Below are positions 35,032-43,133 of a stretch of DNA of 64,000 nucleotides, piece after piece (the first letter of the stretch is position 1; each line of letters opens with the position of its first letter). Where the stretch lies: NCBI RefSeq assembly GCF_048553715.1, contig NZ_JBLZNC010000002.1, positions 477,269 to 541,268 of the forward strand, read 5' to 3'. The notes under the pieces were generated by a model that was not told where the DNA came from, ran no database searches, and was given only the letters and a program-made list of their open reading frames with translations. Made by a program: the position numbers and the translations under genes. Source of the stretch: Sagittula sp048553715. GTDB lineage: Bacteria > Pseudomonadota > Alphaproteobacteria > Rhodobacterales > Rhodobacteraceae.

Positions 35032-35754
35032 ATGCTGGCAAAATTTCTAGAGATGCTCGACAAGGCCGAGCGCAAGGTGCGCTACTCTTTCGGCACAGAC
35101 ATCACGGACCCCGTGCAGCGCCGCTGGTCGCGCCTGCATTACCATCTGTTCGACCATGCATTTCTGCGGGTGCTGTGGACCAACTTCTATGAAATCGCCC
35201 CGGGTGTGTACCGGTCCAACCAGCCGACCCACGCGCGGTTTGCAAAATATGCAGCTCTCGGGATCAAGACGGTTGTGAACCTGCGCGGCGAGGACAAGCG
35301 CGCCCATTATCTGTTTGAAAAAGAAAGCGTCGAAGCGCTTGGCATGACCTTGATCGACGCCAAACTGTGGGCGCGCTCTGCCGCACCGCGGTCGCGTCTG
35401 ATCGCCGTGATCGACGCCCTGCGCGCCGCAGAACGCCCGATGATGTTTCACTGCAAATCCGGTGCAGACCGGACCGGCATTGTTGGCGCGATGTATCTGA
35501 TGATCTTCGAGGACGCGCCGATCGAAGTTGCCAAGAAGCAACTCAGCCTTCGCTACATTCACCTCGACTTCACAAAAACCGGTATTCAGGACTACGTTCT
35601 GCGGCTGTTCGAGGCCCGCCAGCAGATAGGCCAGATCGACTTCGAGGCATGGATCAGGACCGAATATCAGGCCAAGCCCATTCAGGCAGGCTGGGACGCG
35701 CGACGCCCTGAACTGGAGGTTGCGCGAGAACTCTATGACGGGCGTGACAGCTAA
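35032..35754 (+). CDS. Tyrosine phosphatase family protein
   Basis: A 240-residue protein with the dual-specificity/PTP-like signature HCKSGADRTG (CX5R) around residues 140-150, preceded by TVVNLRGEDKRAHY and APGVYRSNQPT. This is the prokaryotic DSP/Siw14-like class, often acting on phosphotyrosine or inositol pyrophosphates. The ATG at 35032 gives a compact protein; the much longer upstream frame lies over the antisense aminotransferase gene and is rejected. Confidence 0.87.
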   Translation: MLAKFLEMLDKAERKVRYSFGTDITDPVQRRWSRLHYHLFDHAFLRVLWTNFYEIAPGVYRSNQPTHARFAKYAALGIKTVVNLRGEDKRAHYLFEKESVEALGMTLIDAKLWARSAAPRSRLIAVIDALRAAERPMMFHCKSGADRTGIVGAMYLMIFEDAPIEVAKKQLSLRYIHLDFTKTGIQDYVLRLFEARQQIGQIDFEAWIRTEYQAKPIQAGWDARRPELEVARELYDGRDS

Positions 35755-35769
35755 GCGGCCAACCGGCCT

Positions 35770-36294
35770 TCAGTCCTGATCAAACAAACGCGCGGACAAC
35801 AGTTTGACACGCCCAGAGCGCCCCACATCCGCGCGCGGAACCAGCAGCCCGTGACGGAGCCCCGACCGCCCTGTGAAACGCGTCCAGAGGTTTGACCCGG
35901 TACAGACCAGATGACCGAGCCCCGCCTGTCCGCGCGCCCGATGAAAGCAATAGCGGTGGGGCGCGTGCAGTGCGCGGGCGACAGCATCGGTCCAGCCGTC
36001 TTCCAAAACCGCCTCCGCGGGCAAGACCATCAGCCAGTGCCCTTTGGCGCAGGCGATCCCCTCGGCCAAATCACCCTGTACGATCTGGGCGCCTGCGGCC
36101 TCGGCGATCTTTTGCGTCGCATCCGTCGATCCGGTGTCACAAATGATCAACTCGCGCAAAAGACCGGCATTCAGCCCCTCGCCCAAGGCGCGCAGTGCCA
36201 CTGGCAAAATGGGTTGGGCATTGCGGGTCGCGATGACTACGGAAACTGGCGCGCGCACGGGGACCTCGGTTGCGGTGAAACTCTTGGCGATCAC
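35770..36294 (-). CDS. Short glycosyltransferase family 2 protein
   Basis: A 174-residue GT-A type protein with the N-terminal nucleotide-sugar site VSVVIATRNAQPILPVALRA and LIICDTGSTDATQKIAEAAG. The usual DXD motif and the full second half are not visible, so the protein is shorter than most GT2 enzymes. It starts at a GTG with no strong ribosome binding site. It may be a small transferase or a truncated remnant. It is divergent from the ygfZ-like gene. Confidence 0.7.
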   Translation of the reverse strand: MIAKSFTATEVPVRAPVSVVIATRNAQPILPVALRALGEGLNAGLLRELIICDTGSTDATQKIAEAAGAQIVQGDLAEGIACAKGHWLMVLPAEAVLEDGWTDAVARALHAPHRYCFHRARGQAGLGHLVCTGSNLWTRFTGRSGLRHGLLVPRADVGRSGRVKLLSARLFDQD

Positions 36295-36351
36295 CCTGTC
36301 ATCCGCAGGGGCTCTGGCCTATATGTCACCTGCAACCGTCAGGGGGAAGAT

Positions 36352-37089
36352 ATGAGCGATCACGCGCGCAAAGTGTTAAACGTCAGTGGCCCCGATGCCC
36401 GCACCTTTCTGCAAGGGCTGGTGACCAATGATGTGGCCCGACTGGACGAGGGGCTGGTCTATGCTGCCCTGCTGACCCCACAGGGCAAGCTGCGCTGTGA
36501 CTTTTTTCTGGTTCCCGATGGCGAGAACATCCTGATTGATGTGGCCGCCGATCAGGCCGCCAGCCTGATGCAGGTGCTGACCCTGTACAAACTCCGCTCC
36601 GACGTCGCGATCACCGAGACCGACCGGCAGGTCAGTCGGGGCACCGGCCCTGCGCCCACCGGGGCCTTCGCCGATCCGCGCGACCCACGCATGGGATGGC
36701 GTGGCTATGACGGCCAGCCTGATCAGCCTGCGGATTGGGATGCGCTGCGCGTGGCCTGCGCCCTGCCGGAAATGGGCGTGGAACTGGGACCGGACACCTT
36801 CATTCTGGAGGCAGGTTTTGAGCGGCTCAACGGGGTGGATTTCAAGAAGGGCTGTTATGTTGGCCAAGAGGTCACCGCCCGCATGAAACACAAAACCGAA
36901 CTGCGCAAAGGTCTGGCGCAAGTGCAGGTCACAGGCGAAGCCCCCGTGGGCAGCGACATCACCAAAGATGGCAAACCCGTGGGCACCTTGTTCACCCAAT
37001 CGGGCGGACAGGCCATCGCCTATCTGCGATTTGACCGCGCCACCGGAGAGATGAGCGCCGGTGACGCAACGGTGCGCTACGACGGTTGA
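36352..37089 (+). CDS. Folate-binding YgfZ family protein
   Basis: A 245-residue relative of YgfZ/GcvT. Features are LNVSGPDARTFLQGLVTNDV near the N-terminus, the YAALLTPQGK strand, and the signature KGCYVGQEVTARM with the conserved cysteine. YgfZ helps repair or assemble certain Fe-S clusters, such as that of MiaB, using tetrahydrofolate. The ATG at 36352 follows AGGGGGAAGA; the long in-frame extension over the antisense glycosyltransferase is rejected. Its 3' end overlaps the convergent GNAT gene by 13 bases. Confidence 0.88.
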   Translation: MSDHARKVLNVSGPDARTFLQGLVTNDVARLDEGLVYAALLTPQGKLRCDFFLVPDGENILIDVAADQAASLMQVLTLYKLRSDVAITETDRQVSRGTGPAPTGAFADPRDPRMGWRGYDGQPDQPADWDALRVACALPEMGVELGPDTFILEAGFERLNGVDFKKGCYVGQEVTARMKHKTELRKGLAQVQVTGEAPVGSDITKDGKPVGTLFTQSGGQAIAYLRFDRATGEMSAGDATVRYDG

Positions 37090-37550
37090 CCGAGCGGTTT
37101 ATCAAGGCTCAGCACAGCGGCATGGGCGCCATGACGGTCCATCAGCGCGCGTGACGCGCGGTTGAAGGCATGTACACGCACTGTCCAACCGGCAAACTCT
37201 GCTGCGATCTCGGTCTCGAACCGGGTGATAAGCCGCGACGCCAGCCCTCGCCTGCGCCAGATCGGGTCCACGTAGATGTGGTCCAGCAGGGCGCGGCGTT
37301 GCGGACGACACAGCGCCTGCGGCCCCTCAGGCATCGGGCGCCATTTCAGGTAGCCCCGCGCCACCCCTTCGGTCTCGTACATTATGAACCGCGCGCCTTG
37401 CGCGTGCTCTGCACGTAGCAGCTCCAGCAGTGCCGCATCGCTTCCATCATTGTGAAAGCGATCCGGTAGGTGCATCGCGTGCAAGGCATTGAGATCGCGC
37501 AGCAATGGCACAATCTGGTTCAAATCTTCAGGTGTAAGGGTGGTGATCAT
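37077..37550 (-). CDS. GNAT family N-acetyltransferase
   Basis: A 157-residue acetyltransferase. The acetyl-CoA-binding motif region is LLDHIYVDPIWRRRGLASRL, followed by the helix VHAFNRASRALMDRHGAHAA. The substrate is unknown. ATG 37550 is supported by a GGAGG ribosome binding site seven bases upstream; this site lies inside the terminator of the preceding efp gene (37551-37587). A longer frame to 37616 would read through that hairpin and is rejected. Confidence 0.87.
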   Translation of the reverse strand: MITTLTPEDLNQIVPLLRDLNALHAMHLPDRFHNDGSDAALLELLRAEHAQGARFIMYETEGVARGYLKWRPMPEGPQALCRPQRRALLDHIYVDPIWRRRGLASRLITRFETEIAAEFAGWTVRVHAFNRASRALMDRHGAHAAVLSLDKPLGQPS

Positions 37551-37587
37551 AAAAAGGCCTCCTGGCGGTGATGCCGGAGGCCCTTTC
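37551..37587 (-). terminator. efp terminator whose 3' arm carries the next gene's ribosome binding site
   Basis: On the minus strand: AAAGGGCCTCC pairs with GGAGGCCTTT across a 13-base loop, followed by TTTTT and then the ATG of the GNAT gene. The GGAGG in the 3' arm is the ribosome binding site and the T run is its 7-base spacer. Readthrough mRNA would keep the ribosome binding site paired. Confidence 0.8.
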
Positions 37588-37640
37588 GTTCGATCCATTG
37601 CCCCCGGCAGTTGCACGGGGAACAGAGTTGGCCGTACGCG

Positions 37641-38204
37641 TTATGCGCGCTCGGCATACTCCATGGTTTCGGTGTTCACGACGATCTTTTCGCCCTGCCC
37701 AACAAAGGGAGGAACCGTCACGCGCACGCCATTGTCCAGCGTCGCGGGCTTGAAGCTGTTCGCCGCGGTCTGGCCTTTGACGACCGGCTCGGTCTCGGCG
37801 ATTTCGCAGATCACCTTCTGCGGCAGGGTCGCGTTCAGCGCCTCTTCTTCGTAGAATTCGACCACGATGGTCATGCCGTCCTGCAGGAATGGGCGACGCT
37901 CGCCCAGAATATCCGCGTCCAGCTCGACTTGGTCGTAGGTTTCGGTATCCATGAACGTCAGACGACCGTCGGATTCATACAGGAACTGCATGTCTTTTTG
38001 TTCCAGTCGAACACGCTCTACTTTGTCCGCCGAGCGAAACCGTTCGTTAAGTTTCGAGCCGTTACGAAGGTTCTTGAGTTCGACCTGCGCGAAAGCGCCA
38101 CCCTTGCCGGGTTTGACGTGGTCGACCTTTACAGCGGCCCAAAGATGGCCGTCATGTTCCAGAACGTTGCCGGGACGGATCTCGTTACCGTTGATCTTGG
38201 GCAT
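37641..38204 (-). CDS. efp: Translation elongation factor P
   Basis: A 187-residue three-domain EF-P. Domain I has KINGNEIRPGNVLEHDGHLW and the loop KPGKGGAF with the lysine (near residue 34) that is modified in many bacteria. It relieves ribosome stalling at proline runs. The terminator at 37551-37587 follows it. Several proteins here with proline runs, including the TadB/CpaF neighbours and the PopZ-like protein, are potential clients. Confidence 0.97.
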   Translation of the reverse strand: MPKINGNEIRPGNVLEHDGHLWAAVKVDHVKPGKGGAFAQVELKNLRNGSKLNERFRSADKVERVRLEQKDMQFLYESDGRLTFMDTETYDQVELDADILGERRPFLQDGMTIVVEFYEEEALNATLPQKVICEIAETEPVVKGQTAANSFKPATLDNGVRVTVPPFVGQGEKIVVNTETMEYAERA

Positions 38205-38318
38205 TGTGGCTTTTCCGTGTCAAAAGGTTGATGGAAGTTTGCCCGCTCCTATATCTGGCCGGTGTCTTACTGGCAAGGCAACGTATCTCGTGTCGAAGAA
38301 TTGAGCGATATGACTAAA

Positions 38319-38337
38319 ATGCATAGGTGTTATGCAT
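38319..38337 (+). promoter_or_regulatory. Perfect inverted repeat between efp and the divergent small gene
   Basis: ATGCATA-GGTGT-TATGCAT, a 7-bp inverted repeat with a 5-base spacer, in the divergent promoter region of efp and the gene at 38419. It may be an operator, but no regulator gene is nearby. Confidence 0.45.
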
Positions 38338-38418
38338 CAATGGGGTATCCGAATCGAAGCGAATACGCCATAACGCGCTCTACGCCGGAAAAGACAAGAG
38401 CAATAAAAAGGTCGCAAC

Positions 38419-38742
38419 ATGAAAGATTTCGTTGACGGTACCGCATTCAACGCAGAGCAAGGCAACCGCGCACGCAAGCTGTTTGCAGCGGTGGTTCTGG
38501 CTGCTCTGGACGATGCGATTGCCGATGACAAGAAGTATGGTAACGGCCCTGAACAGATCGCCCGCTGGGCGCGTTCGCGCGATGGGCGCGAAGTTCTGTC
38601 CTGTGCCGGCATCGATCCGAACGAACGTGTTGTTTCGGGTCTGATGGAGTTTGTTTCCAAAGGTGTCCGCACCTCCGTCGCGCTGTCGCGCGAGGAAAGC
38701 GAACGCCGCAATGCTGCTGCGCAACAGGCCGAAGCTGCCTGA
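38419..38742 (+). CDS. Conserved small protein, DUF6280-like
   Basis: A 107-residue soluble protein starting MKDFVDGTAFNAEQGNRARK, with a helix-rich middle (LFAAVVLAALDDAIADDKKY) and charged C-terminus (REESERRNAAAQQAEAA). I recall similar proteins across Rhodobacterales but no assigned function. AAAAGG upstream of the ATG is the ribosome binding site. A strong terminator follows, so it is a single-gene transcript, divergent from efp. Confidence 0.75.
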   Translation: MKDFVDGTAFNAEQGNRARKLFAAVVLAALDDAIADDKKYGNGPEQIARWARSRDGREVLSCAGIDPNERVVSGLMEFVSKGVRTSVALSREESERRNAAAQQAEAA

Positions 38743-38765
38743 CCGGTCTCAGCAGACCAGTAGAG

Positions 38766-38793
38766 AAAACCCGCTCGGAAGAGCGGGTTTTTC
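38766..38793 (+). terminator. Intrinsic terminator after the DUF6280-like gene
   Basis: AAAACCCGCTC / GAGCGGGTTTTT stem with a GGAA tetraloop and a T run. Confidence 0.92.
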
Positions 38794-38838
38794 TTTTTTC
38801 AGATATCGTTTTGCGATGTTCGGCTGCGCCCTGCGCGG

Positions 38839-39777
38839 TCAGTCGAACTCCTGCGTCATCATCACGCGATGAATTTCGCGGCGCACCAGCTTGCGCACGT
38901 TGCGCGTGATACGCTCTCCCAGAACGCCCTGCAGCTCTTGGCGCACGATGTCGGACACCATGTCGCGCAGCACCGCCTCGTCCAACACAGGCGCTTCTGT
39001 GACGGTCTTCGGCTCAACGGCCTGATCGCTTTCGATCATCGGCCGGTCCGGTGCGGACGCCGTATCAACGACCGCCTCAGGCGCGTCATCTTCCCACTCG
39101 ATCAGATCATCGTCAGAGCGGTGACGGAACACAGGCTGGGCCGCTCGATCCTCGACAATGCTCAGGGTGACCGGCTCGGTGCCATCCTCTTCATCGTCGG
39201 CGATGTCTGCCGGTGCGTCCGAAGGTTCTGCCCGCCCCCGGACAAGCGCCTCTAGCGCCGCGATCTTGCGTTCCAGAACCTCGTCATGCGCTGGTGGCAT
39301 GGTGTCTGCGGGCTCGGGGTCCTCCAGATCAGACGCGGTCGCGACCTCGTCTTCCTGATCCAAAGACGTGTCTTCGAGCGCGCGGCTCACCTCTTCCTCG
39401 ACCAGTTGCGCAAGCAAGCTGATCTCGGCGGTTTCCGCCTCTATGTCCGCCTCTGCAGTCTCGCCCAGATCAATGGCGGTCGTGGGTTCTACTGGCGCGT
39501 CGACGATCGACAGATCGGCTTCGGTTTCCGGCTGCAGCTCCGCGGCCTGTTCCGGCTGAGAGGGAACGGCGGGGTTGGTCAGCAGAACCGGCTCAGGGCT
39601 CGGTTTGGGCTCGGGCTCTTGGACCCGCAGCGCCGGCGTCAACACCAGCCGCTCGACGCGTTTTGTCTCTCGCGGCGGAACAGGCGCGGGTTTAGCCGCG
39701 CCTGCATCCTCGGATACGAGTCGCCGAATCGAGGAAAGAATATCCTCTATTTCCACATTCGTGACAGCATCTGACAT
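38839..39777 (-). CDS. PopZ-like polar organising protein candidate
   Basis: A 312-residue, mostly disordered acidic protein. The N-terminus EIEDILSSIRRLVSEDAG resembles the conserved N-terminal helix of PopZ (DUF2497). The middle (about residues 25-240) is rich in Pro, Glu and Asp. The C-terminus is helical (LRDMVSDIVRQELQGVLGER, then VRKLVRREIHRVM). This helix / acidic-disordered / helix plan is that of PopZ, which forms polar condensates and anchors chromosome origins in Caulobacter. Overall identity cannot be judged by eye, so the call is tentative. A dedicated Rhodobacterales family of other function is the alternative. Confidence 0.6.
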   Translation of the reverse strand: MSDAVTNVEIEDILSSIRRLVSEDAGAAKPAPVPPRETKRVERLVLTPALRVQEPEPKPSPEPVLLTNPAVPSQPEQAAELQPETEADLSIVDAPVEPTTAIDLGETAEADIEAETAEISLLAQLVEEEVSRALEDTSLDQEDEVATASDLEDPEPADTMPPAHDEVLERKIAALEALVRGRAEPSDAPADIADDEEDGTEPVTLSIVEDRAAQPVFRHRSDDDLIEWEDDAPEAVVDTASAPDRPMIESDQAVEPKTVTEAPVLDEAVLRDMVSDIVRQELQGVLGERITRNVRKLVRREIHRVMMTQEFD

Positions 39778-39848
39778 TGTTTTTCCACTCTGGCCTCGAG
39801 TCGAACTTTAACCGCTCGACCCAAGTCACACAATATATGTGGAAAAAG

Positions 39849-41258
39849 TTAGTTTTTCCCGAGCGCCTTCAGGACACGATCCAATTCCTGCCCCTGCTTG
39901 CTGCGCTGGACAGGCGCGGTGCGCACCAGATTGTAATAGGCCGACGGGTCGAATTTGGGCACGTCCAACTGCAGCGCCTCTGCGGTCATCAATCCGACAG
40001 ATTCCAGCACACTGTAGGCCGCCTGAAACTCTGCGACCTCGGCGGAAATCAAAGCCACCCGCGCGTCGAGCAGATCCTGCTCGGCGTCCAAAACATCCAG
40101 CGTGGTACGCGCGCCCAGCGATGCCTCTTCGCGAACGCCCTGAAACGCTGTGCGCGCCGCACGCACCTGCTCCTGGAAGGACCGCTTGTTCGCCTGAGCC
40201 ACGCGCAGGTTGGAGTAGGCAATCCCCACATCCTGTTCGACCGTCAGATAGGCCACATGCAATGCAGCGCGCTGCGCATCACGGGCGGCAATTGCCTGAC
40301 GGACAAGGGCGCTGAGTTCGCCGCCCTTGTAGATGTCACCAGAGGCCCCCAAAGCGATACTCCCGCCCTTCTCAAAGGCGTCGGAGCTGAGCGATTCGGT
40401 AATGCCGTAGCTGCCGGACAGCGCCACCGTCGGTTTCATCGCGCCTTCGGCGATCAGAATCTGCAGCTCGGCGGCGGCCACTGCGTGACGCGCCTGCACC
40501 ATGTCGGGGTGCTGGCGGACGGCCAGCTTTTTTGCCTCTTCGACGCTGGCGGGAATTTTCGGCAGCGACGTCGGCGCCACCAGATTGCCCGGATCACGAC
40601 CAACGTACCGGTGAAACTGCTCACCGGCTGTGATCAAAGACCCTTCGGCAGCGGCCAGAGCCGCGACAGCTTCGGCCAATGCCGCCTGAGCCAGCGCCAC
40701 ATCGGTGCGCGTCACCTCGCCCACCTCGAAACGGTCATTCGCGGCGCGCACTTCCTGGCGCAGCACGCGGACGTTGTTCTGTCGCAGGCTCAGGGTTTCA
40801 ACGGCTTCGCGGATGTCCAGAAAAGCCGTCGCGGCGCTCAGCAGCACCAACTGCTCGGCCCCCACCAGCGACGCACGGGTGGCCAGAACCGATTCCTTTG
40901 CCAGATCAACGCCCCGCTTCAGACGGCCCCCGGCGTACAACACCAATTCGCTCGACAGCTCGAAACTCGCCGTGTTGGTCACAGTGTTGCTCACCAACCC
41001 CGGCACGCCGGAATCCGAGAAAGACCGGGCAACACTGCCGCTCCATTCCAGAATAGGACGCATCGCAGCCAAAGCCAGCGCAACATCCTCATCCGCAGAG
41101 CGGAGCAATGCCCGGTTTTGTTCGATCGCGCCGCTGTGCTGGTAAGCATCGCTTAACGTTTCCGCCAAGGTTTCGCCCAAAGCGGTGGTTGCCATACTCA
41201 TGGCAAACACAGTCGCAACGACACGCTTCACGCCCTTTGCGTAGATACTGCCCAACAT
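39849..41258 (-). CDS. tolC: TolC family outer membrane efflux protein
   Basis: A 469-residue protein with a signal peptide ending MATTALGET and two halves of the TolC/OEP fold. Conserved stretches are ETLSDAYQHSGAIEQNRALL in the first half and RTTLDVLDAEQDLLDARVAL in the second. It should form a trimeric outer-membrane channel for type I secretion or RND efflux. No inner-membrane partner is adjacent. It is 30 bases after pcm on the same strand, a pairing common in Rhodobacterales. Confidence 0.93.
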   Translation of the reverse strand: MLGSIYAKGVKRVVATVFAMSMATTALGETLAETLSDAYQHSGAIEQNRALLRSADEDVALALAAMRPILEWSGSVARSFSDSGVPGLVSNTVTNTASFELSSELVLYAGGRLKRGVDLAKESVLATRASLVGAEQLVLLSAATAFLDIREAVETLSLRQNNVRVLRQEVRAANDRFEVGEVTRTDVALAQAALAEAVAALAAAEGSLITAGEQFHRYVGRDPGNLVAPTSLPKIPASVEEAKKLAVRQHPDMVQARHAVAAAELQILIAEGAMKPTVALSGSYGITESLSSDAFEKGGSIALGASGDIYKGGELSALVRQAIAARDAQRAALHVAYLTVEQDVGIAYSNLRVAQANKRSFQEQVRAARTAFQGVREEASLGARTTLDVLDAEQDLLDARVALISAEVAEFQAAYSVLESVGLMTAEALQLDVPKFDPSAYYNLVRTAPVQRSKQGQELDRVLKALGKN

Positions 41259-41288
41259 GTTTGGCCCCCTTCGACCATCTCCGTCGCT

Positions 41289-41942
41289 TTAGAAAGCGAA
41301 TTCTGTTTTCTTTTCAAATCCAGGGATCACCGGTGCCGTTCCGTTGAACGCATCACGCCAGTTCATCACGCCATCAATCTTGCGACCGATACGCACAGTG
41401 CCAAGCGCGCCCTCGATCATGATGGCTGCGATGCGCCCACCCTCTTTGAGCTGCGCGGTCAATGGCTCCGGCAAGACTTCGACGCCGCCCTCGATCATTA
41501 TCACGTCATAAGGCCCGTGTTCCGCCGCACCTTCGGTCAGGGCGGCGCTGTGCAACACGACGTTGTCGGCGTGATGCTCGGCAATAAGGGCCTGCGCCTC
41601 TTCCAGACGCTCCGCGTCATCCTCGACCGCGACAACCGCCTCGGCAATTCGGGCGATCACGGCAGCGGAATATCCGTAGCCCACACCCAGATCCAGAACG
41701 AGATCATCGTTGTTGATGTCGAGCGCATCAAGCATCTTGGCAAACAGCCGGGGGTCCAGCAGAACCCGACCCGCGCCAAGATCGATATGCTCGCTGACAT
41801 AAGCGGCCTCAATCCGATCGCGCGGCACAAATGCCTCTCGCGGGACGGTCAGCATCGCATCGATGATGGGAAATTCAGTCACATCCGAGGGCCGCACCTG
41901 GGTGTCGACCATCATACGGCGTCGTGTGGCAAAGTCGCTCAT
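41289..41942 (-). CDS. pcm: Protein-L-isoaspartate O-methyltransferase
   Basis: A 217-residue SAM-dependent methyltransferase. The SAM motif LVLDLGVGYGYSAAVIARI and the N-terminal QVRPSDVTEFPIIDAML are typical of the Pcm family in this group. Pcm starts repair of isoaspartyl residues in aged proteins. It is co-oriented with tolC. Confidence 0.9.
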   Translation of the reverse strand: MSDFATRRRMMVDTQVRPSDVTEFPIIDAMLTVPREAFVPRDRIEAAYVSEHIDLGAGRVLLDPRLFAKMLDALDINNDDLVLDLGVGYGYSAAVIARIAEAVVAVEDDAERLEEAQALIAEHHADNVVLHSAALTEGAAEHGPYDVIMIEGGVEVLPEPLTAQLKEGGRIAAIMIEGALGTVRIGRKIDGVMNWRDAFNGTAPVIPGFEKKTEFAF

Positions 41943-42151
41943 GCACTAAACTCTTTCGTTCAGGTACCTTGAGGCGGTTCTGCCACATCCAACCCGATGC
42001 GGCAATGTCCCAGCCCATCAAACTTTGCACAAGATCAGCCATTCCTTGAAATTCCACGACGAGAGGTGCGGAATCGGACTTGCGGATCCCCCAAGACCCG
42101 CCTAGAAGAGCCGACACCACGCGCCTGACACCACACATGGCGCGATCGAGA

Positions 42152-42225
42152 GGCGAGTTGGCGGAGTGGTGACGCAGCGGATTGCAAATCCGTGTACACC
42201 GGTTCGATTCCGGTACTCGCCTCCA
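42152..42225 (+). tRNA. tRNA-Cys (GCA)
   Basis: A 74-base cloverleaf: acceptor GGCGAGT/ACTCGCC, anticodon loop TTGCAAA (anticodon GCA), T-arm CCGGTTCGATTCCGG, U discriminator (typical of tRNA-Cys) and encoded CCA at 42223-42225. An integrase remnant lies just downstream. Confidence 0.95.
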
Positions 42226-42293
42226 TTTACCTTCAAGCACTTGCGTCACTCCTTTCAGTGTAGCGGCCCTGCCGTTTACATACGCGTTTACAT

Positions 42294-42854
42294 TCACCGC
42301 ACATTTTCTTGCTGTTTGGCGCGCTCAAGCTTCCTGCTCATCTCGTCACTTTCGTCTGGGCTAACGCGAGCGTAAATTTCGATCACTTGCGATGCGTCGC
42401 GGACAGACCACCCCATCAAGGTTGCAATTTGGCGTAGAGAGAGGTCCGCATTGAGCAAGCGAGTAGCCGCTGTGCCCCGTGTATCGGCTAACGTTTTCTC
42501 GCGGCCATCTTCCCAAGGCGGTATCTTGGCTTCGCGCCGCCACTTAGTGATCTGGTTGGAGGCCCAGCGAGCAGATAGGTGATGGCCAAGCTGGCTGACA
42601 AGAAGTGTCTCTTGTCCTGCTGGAGTCGCTTCAACGAGCTCCGCCAAGCCAGTAGTCACGGGGATATATGCAACCCGGCCACGCTTGCCTGTCTTGAAGC
42701 GTAAGCGTTTCCCACACCGGGTGTCTCCGCAGTGATCAATCCGAACCTGCACCAGGTCCGACACTCGCCGTCCGGTCTCACAGCCCAACAACAGGATGCG
42801 CTGCACCCAGCCTGGCGCTACCACAAATATTACAGCGCTACTCGTTACACTCAT
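42294..42854 (-). CDS. Tyrosine recombinase/integrase, truncated remnant next to tRNA-Cys
   Basis: A 186-residue C-terminal catalytic domain without the N-terminal DNA-binding domain. The first arginine is in CETGRRVSDLVQVR, a lysine in RFKTGKRG, the second arginine in ADTRGTAATRLL and a possible nucleophile tyrosine in IEIYARVS. The HxxR histidine is replaced by alanine (ADTR), and the later H/W position is tryptophan (MGW). Upstream in frame there is no start before a stop at about 42894 and no ribosome binding site. With its place beside tRNA-Cys it looks like a leftover of an integrated element, probably inactive. Confidence 0.75.
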   Translation of the reverse strand: MSVTSSAVIFVVAPGWVQRILLLGCETGRRVSDLVQVRIDHCGDTRCGKRLRFKTGKRGRVAYIPVTTGLAELVEATPAGQETLLVSQLGHHLSARWASNQITKWRREAKIPPWEDGREKTLADTRGTAATRLLNADLSLRQIATLMGWSVRDASQVIEIYARVSPDESDEMSRKLERAKQQENVR

Positions 42855-43010
42855 ATTTTTCGGAACATCGCGCCAATTTTGCGCTTTCGACGATCAGGCG
42901 TGTGTGAATGTCAGCCTGCGCGAAAATGTCTGCTAAATGTCTGATCGCGCAATCAACAGCAAAATCACCTGATGATATCGCGCTTACCGTATTGATGTTT
43001 AAGGATTAAG

Positions 43011-43086
43011 TGGTGCCCCCACACGGACTCGAACCGCGGACCTACTGATTACAAATCAGTTGCTCTACCAGCTGAGCTATAGGGGC
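43011..43086 (-). tRNA. tRNA-Thr (TGT)
   Basis: A 76-base cloverleaf on the minus strand: GCCCCTATAGCTCAGC start, anticodon loop TTTGTAA (anticodon TGT), T-loop TTCGAGT and encoded CCA. Confidence 0.94.
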
Positions 43087-43133
43087 ACGCCGCACCGTCT
43101 AGCGAAGATTTTGGGCGGTGAAAAGCAGAAAAT

